From: an uncultured Acidobacteriota bacterium
GTDB lineage: Bacteria; Acidobacteriota; Terriglobia; Bryobacterales; Bryobacteraceae
NCBI GenBank assembly: GCA_902825945.1
Contig: CADECY010000007.1
Span: forward strand, 1-64,000
Direction of reading: 5' to 3'
DNA: 64,000 nt
Shown: positions 62,607 to 64,000 of the stretch, piece after piece
How the letters are laid out: the number at the start of each line of letters is the position of its first letter
Position numbering within the stretch: position 1 is the stretch's first letter
Position numbers and translations under genes: made by a program
Notes under the pieces: generated by a model
Seen by the model: only the letters and a program-made list of their open reading frames with translations
Database searches by the model: none
Told to the model about the DNA's origin: nothing

Positions 62607-64000
62607 ATGCGAATCGCCCTCGGCCAGATCAACACCACCGTCGGCGACATGGCCGGGAACTCCGGCAAGGTCGCGGAATTTGCACGGCGCGCGGCGGATC
62701 GCGGCGCGGACCTGATTGCGTTTCCGGAACTCGCGATTCCCGGCTATCCGCCGCGGGATCTGATCGAGCGTCCGGCATTCGTCTCGCGCGCCGAGGCTGA
62801 ACTCGCGCGGCTCGCCGATGCCACGAAGGACCTGCCGATCTCGATCGTCGTGGGCTCGGTCTCACCTGCTCGCGCCGATAGCGGCAAGCAGGCCCAAAAC
62901 ATCGCAGCCGTTCTGCGTGGCGGAAAAGAGATCTTCCGCCAAGTGAAGATGCTGTTGCCCACCTACGATGTCTTCGACGAGGGCCGCTACTTTCTCGCGG
63001 GAACCGGGCAAGCTCCGCTCACGATCGGTGCGGCGCCGGCGCTCGGCATCACGGTTTGCGAGGATGCCTGGAACGACAAGCATTATTGGCGCCGCCCGCT
63101 CTACACGCGCGATCCGGTGGAGGAACTCATTTCGGCTGGCGCGCGTGCGCTGATCAGCATCAACGCCTCGCCGTATCACATGGGCAAGCGCGCGCAGCGC
63201 CAGCGGATGTTTTCCGCGCTTGCCTGCCGGCATGCCGTTCCGGTGGTCTACGTGAATCAGGTGGGCGGCAACGATGAACTCGTCTTCGATGGATCGAGCT
63301 TTGCCATGAACGCCGATGGCGAATTGATCGCCTGCGCCGCGTCGTTCGCCGAAGACCTGGTGATCGCGGACCTCGACACTGGAACGGGCGAGAATCACGC
63401 GACGCACTCGGACGAAGACGAAGCTTGCTACGAAGCGCTCGTCGTGGGCACGCGCGACTACCTGACCAAATGCGGCTTCAAGCGCGTTCTGATCGGGCTT
63501 TCCGGAGGCATCGATTCGTCGCTCACTGCCGTCGTCGCCGTGGATGCCGTCGGGCGCGAGAACGTCACCGGGGTCGCGATGCCGGGTCCATATTCGACCG
63601 ATCACTCGGTGAAGGACGCGAGAGAGATGGCAGAAAAGCTCGGGATCCGGTTCGAGATCATTCCGATCAAGGCGGGCTACGACACGATGGTCGCGGGACT
63701 CGACCAGGTGTTCGGGCCCGGAAACAAGCGCGACGTCACCGAAGAGAACATCCAGGCGCGATTGCGTGGCGTGACGCTAATGGCGTTGTCGAACAAGTGG
63801 AACGCGCTCGTGCTCACCACCGGCAACAAGAGCGAACTCGCGGTCGGCTACTGTACGCTGTATGGCGACATGTGCGGCGGACTGGCGGTCATCAGCGATG
63901 TGCCCAAGACCCTCGTCTACGAGCTCTCCCGAGCCGGAAGCAACCGCCACGGCGGCGCGATCCCCGAGAACGTCTTCGCCAAGGCGCCGTCGGCCGAACT
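62607..64000 (+). CDS. nadE: Glutamine-dependent NAD+ synthetase (5' part)
   Basis: First 464 codons; the gene runs off the window. ATG 62607 matches the usual M-R-I-A-L-G-Q-I-N start; an in-frame ATG at 62592 is possible. N-terminal CN-hydrolase (amidase) triad: Glu41 (F-P-E-L), Lys114 (Q-V-K-M-L-L-P), Cys151 (I-T-V-C-E-D-A-W). Then the NAD synthetase P-loop S-G-G-I-D-S-S and T-G-N-K-S-E-L-A-V-G-Y. Converts deamido-NAD to NAD using glutamine. Confidence 0.95.
   Translation, partial: MRIALGQINTTVGDMAGNSGKVAEFARRAADRGADLIAFPELAIPGYPPRDLIERPAFVSRAEAELARLADATKDLPISIVVGSVSPARADSGKQAQNIAAVLRGGKEIFRQVKMLLPTYDVFDEGRYFLAGTGQAPLTIGAAPALGITVCEDAWNDKHYWRRPLYTRDPVEELISAGARALISINASPYHMGKRAQRQRMFSALACRHAVPVVYVNQVGGNDELVFDGSSFAMNADGELIACAASFAEDLVIADLDTGTGENHATHSDEDEACYEALVVGTRDYLTKCGFKRVLIGLSGGIDSSLTAVVAVDAVGRENVTGVAMPGPYSTDHSVKDAREMAEKLGIRFEIIPIKAGYDTMVAGLDQVFGPGNKRDVTEENIQARLRGVTLMALSNKWNALVLTTGNKSELAVGYCTLYGDMCGGLAVISDVPKTLVYELSRAGSNRHGGAIPENVFAKAPSAE

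Overview
The window looks like chromosomal DNA from a high-GC Gram-negative bacterium of the Acidobacteriota, most likely the Bryobacterales/Solibacteraceae. This is an inference from gene content. It carries three complete Oar-like TonB-dependent receptors with an N-terminal carboxypeptidase-regulatory domain, plus the tail of a fourth. It also has many Tat- or lipobox-exported redox proteins, a PQQ dehydrogenase/cytochrome c pair, and several small secreted families typical of that order. No rRNA, tRNA or CRISPR array was found.

Layout. 1-5.6 kb: the end of one TonB receptor, a seven-haem cytochrome/TPR lipoprotein, and an Oar-like receptor on the minus strand. 5.7-9.5 kb: a translationally coupled GT4 glycosyltransferase and GH130-type glycosidase/phosphorylase. 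9.5-11.2 kb: an unrecognised four-gene mini-operon of small membrane and exported proteins behind a near-consensus sigma-70 promoter. 11.2-12.3 kb: a glycosylasparaginase-type Ntn hydrolase. 12.4-17.0 kb: a visibly AT-richer island with a 4-TM SLATT-like protein, a TIR protein fused to a polytopic membrane domain, and a membrane-anchored alpha/beta hydrolase. This is the best candidate for an undescribed (anti-phage) system. 17.1-22.5 kb: PQQ dehydrogenase with cytochrome c, a GT39-like membrane protein and a PiT phosphate transporter. 22.6-23.0 kb: a decayed HExxH protein gene. 23.0-28.9 kb: a copper-type operon (multicopper oxidase, two SCO proteins, one unknown). 29.0-32.3 kb: an ECF sigma/anti-sigma pair and a VWA protein.

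32.4-39.9 kb: an Oar receptor, serS, a NarL-type response regulator and two secreted or hypothetical genes. 40.0-42.6 kb: accessory DNA with an IS21 istA remnant, a RiPP-like locus (56-residue peptide with a GG site and two Cys, a hairpin, then a Nif11-GRDP protein) and a frameshifted secreted-protein gene. 43.0-45.8 kb: NUDIX, tsaC/sua5 and prfB, the last with a classic programmed +1 frameshift. 46.2-51.3 kb: a long minus-strand run of Rieske, mutM, M2 peptidase, YdjM-like protein, truncated antitoxin, MazF and DUF3455. 51.3-58.4 kb: a sugar-type binding lipoprotein, a sulfatase, an epimerase and an Oar receptor. 58.4-64.0 kb: DUF3667, an unknown exported protein, a LolA-like protein, a receiver protein, a stand-alone I9 prodomain, a PUA/ASCH-like protein, a small membrane protein and the start of glutamine-dependent NAD synthetase.

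The general picture is a heterotrophic soil-type bacterium. It has heavy outer-membrane uptake capacity and periplasmic electron transfer, interrupted by short accessory patches at 9.5-17 kb, 40-42.6 kb and 46-47.4 kb. All functional calls come from reading motifs by eye; no database search was run.
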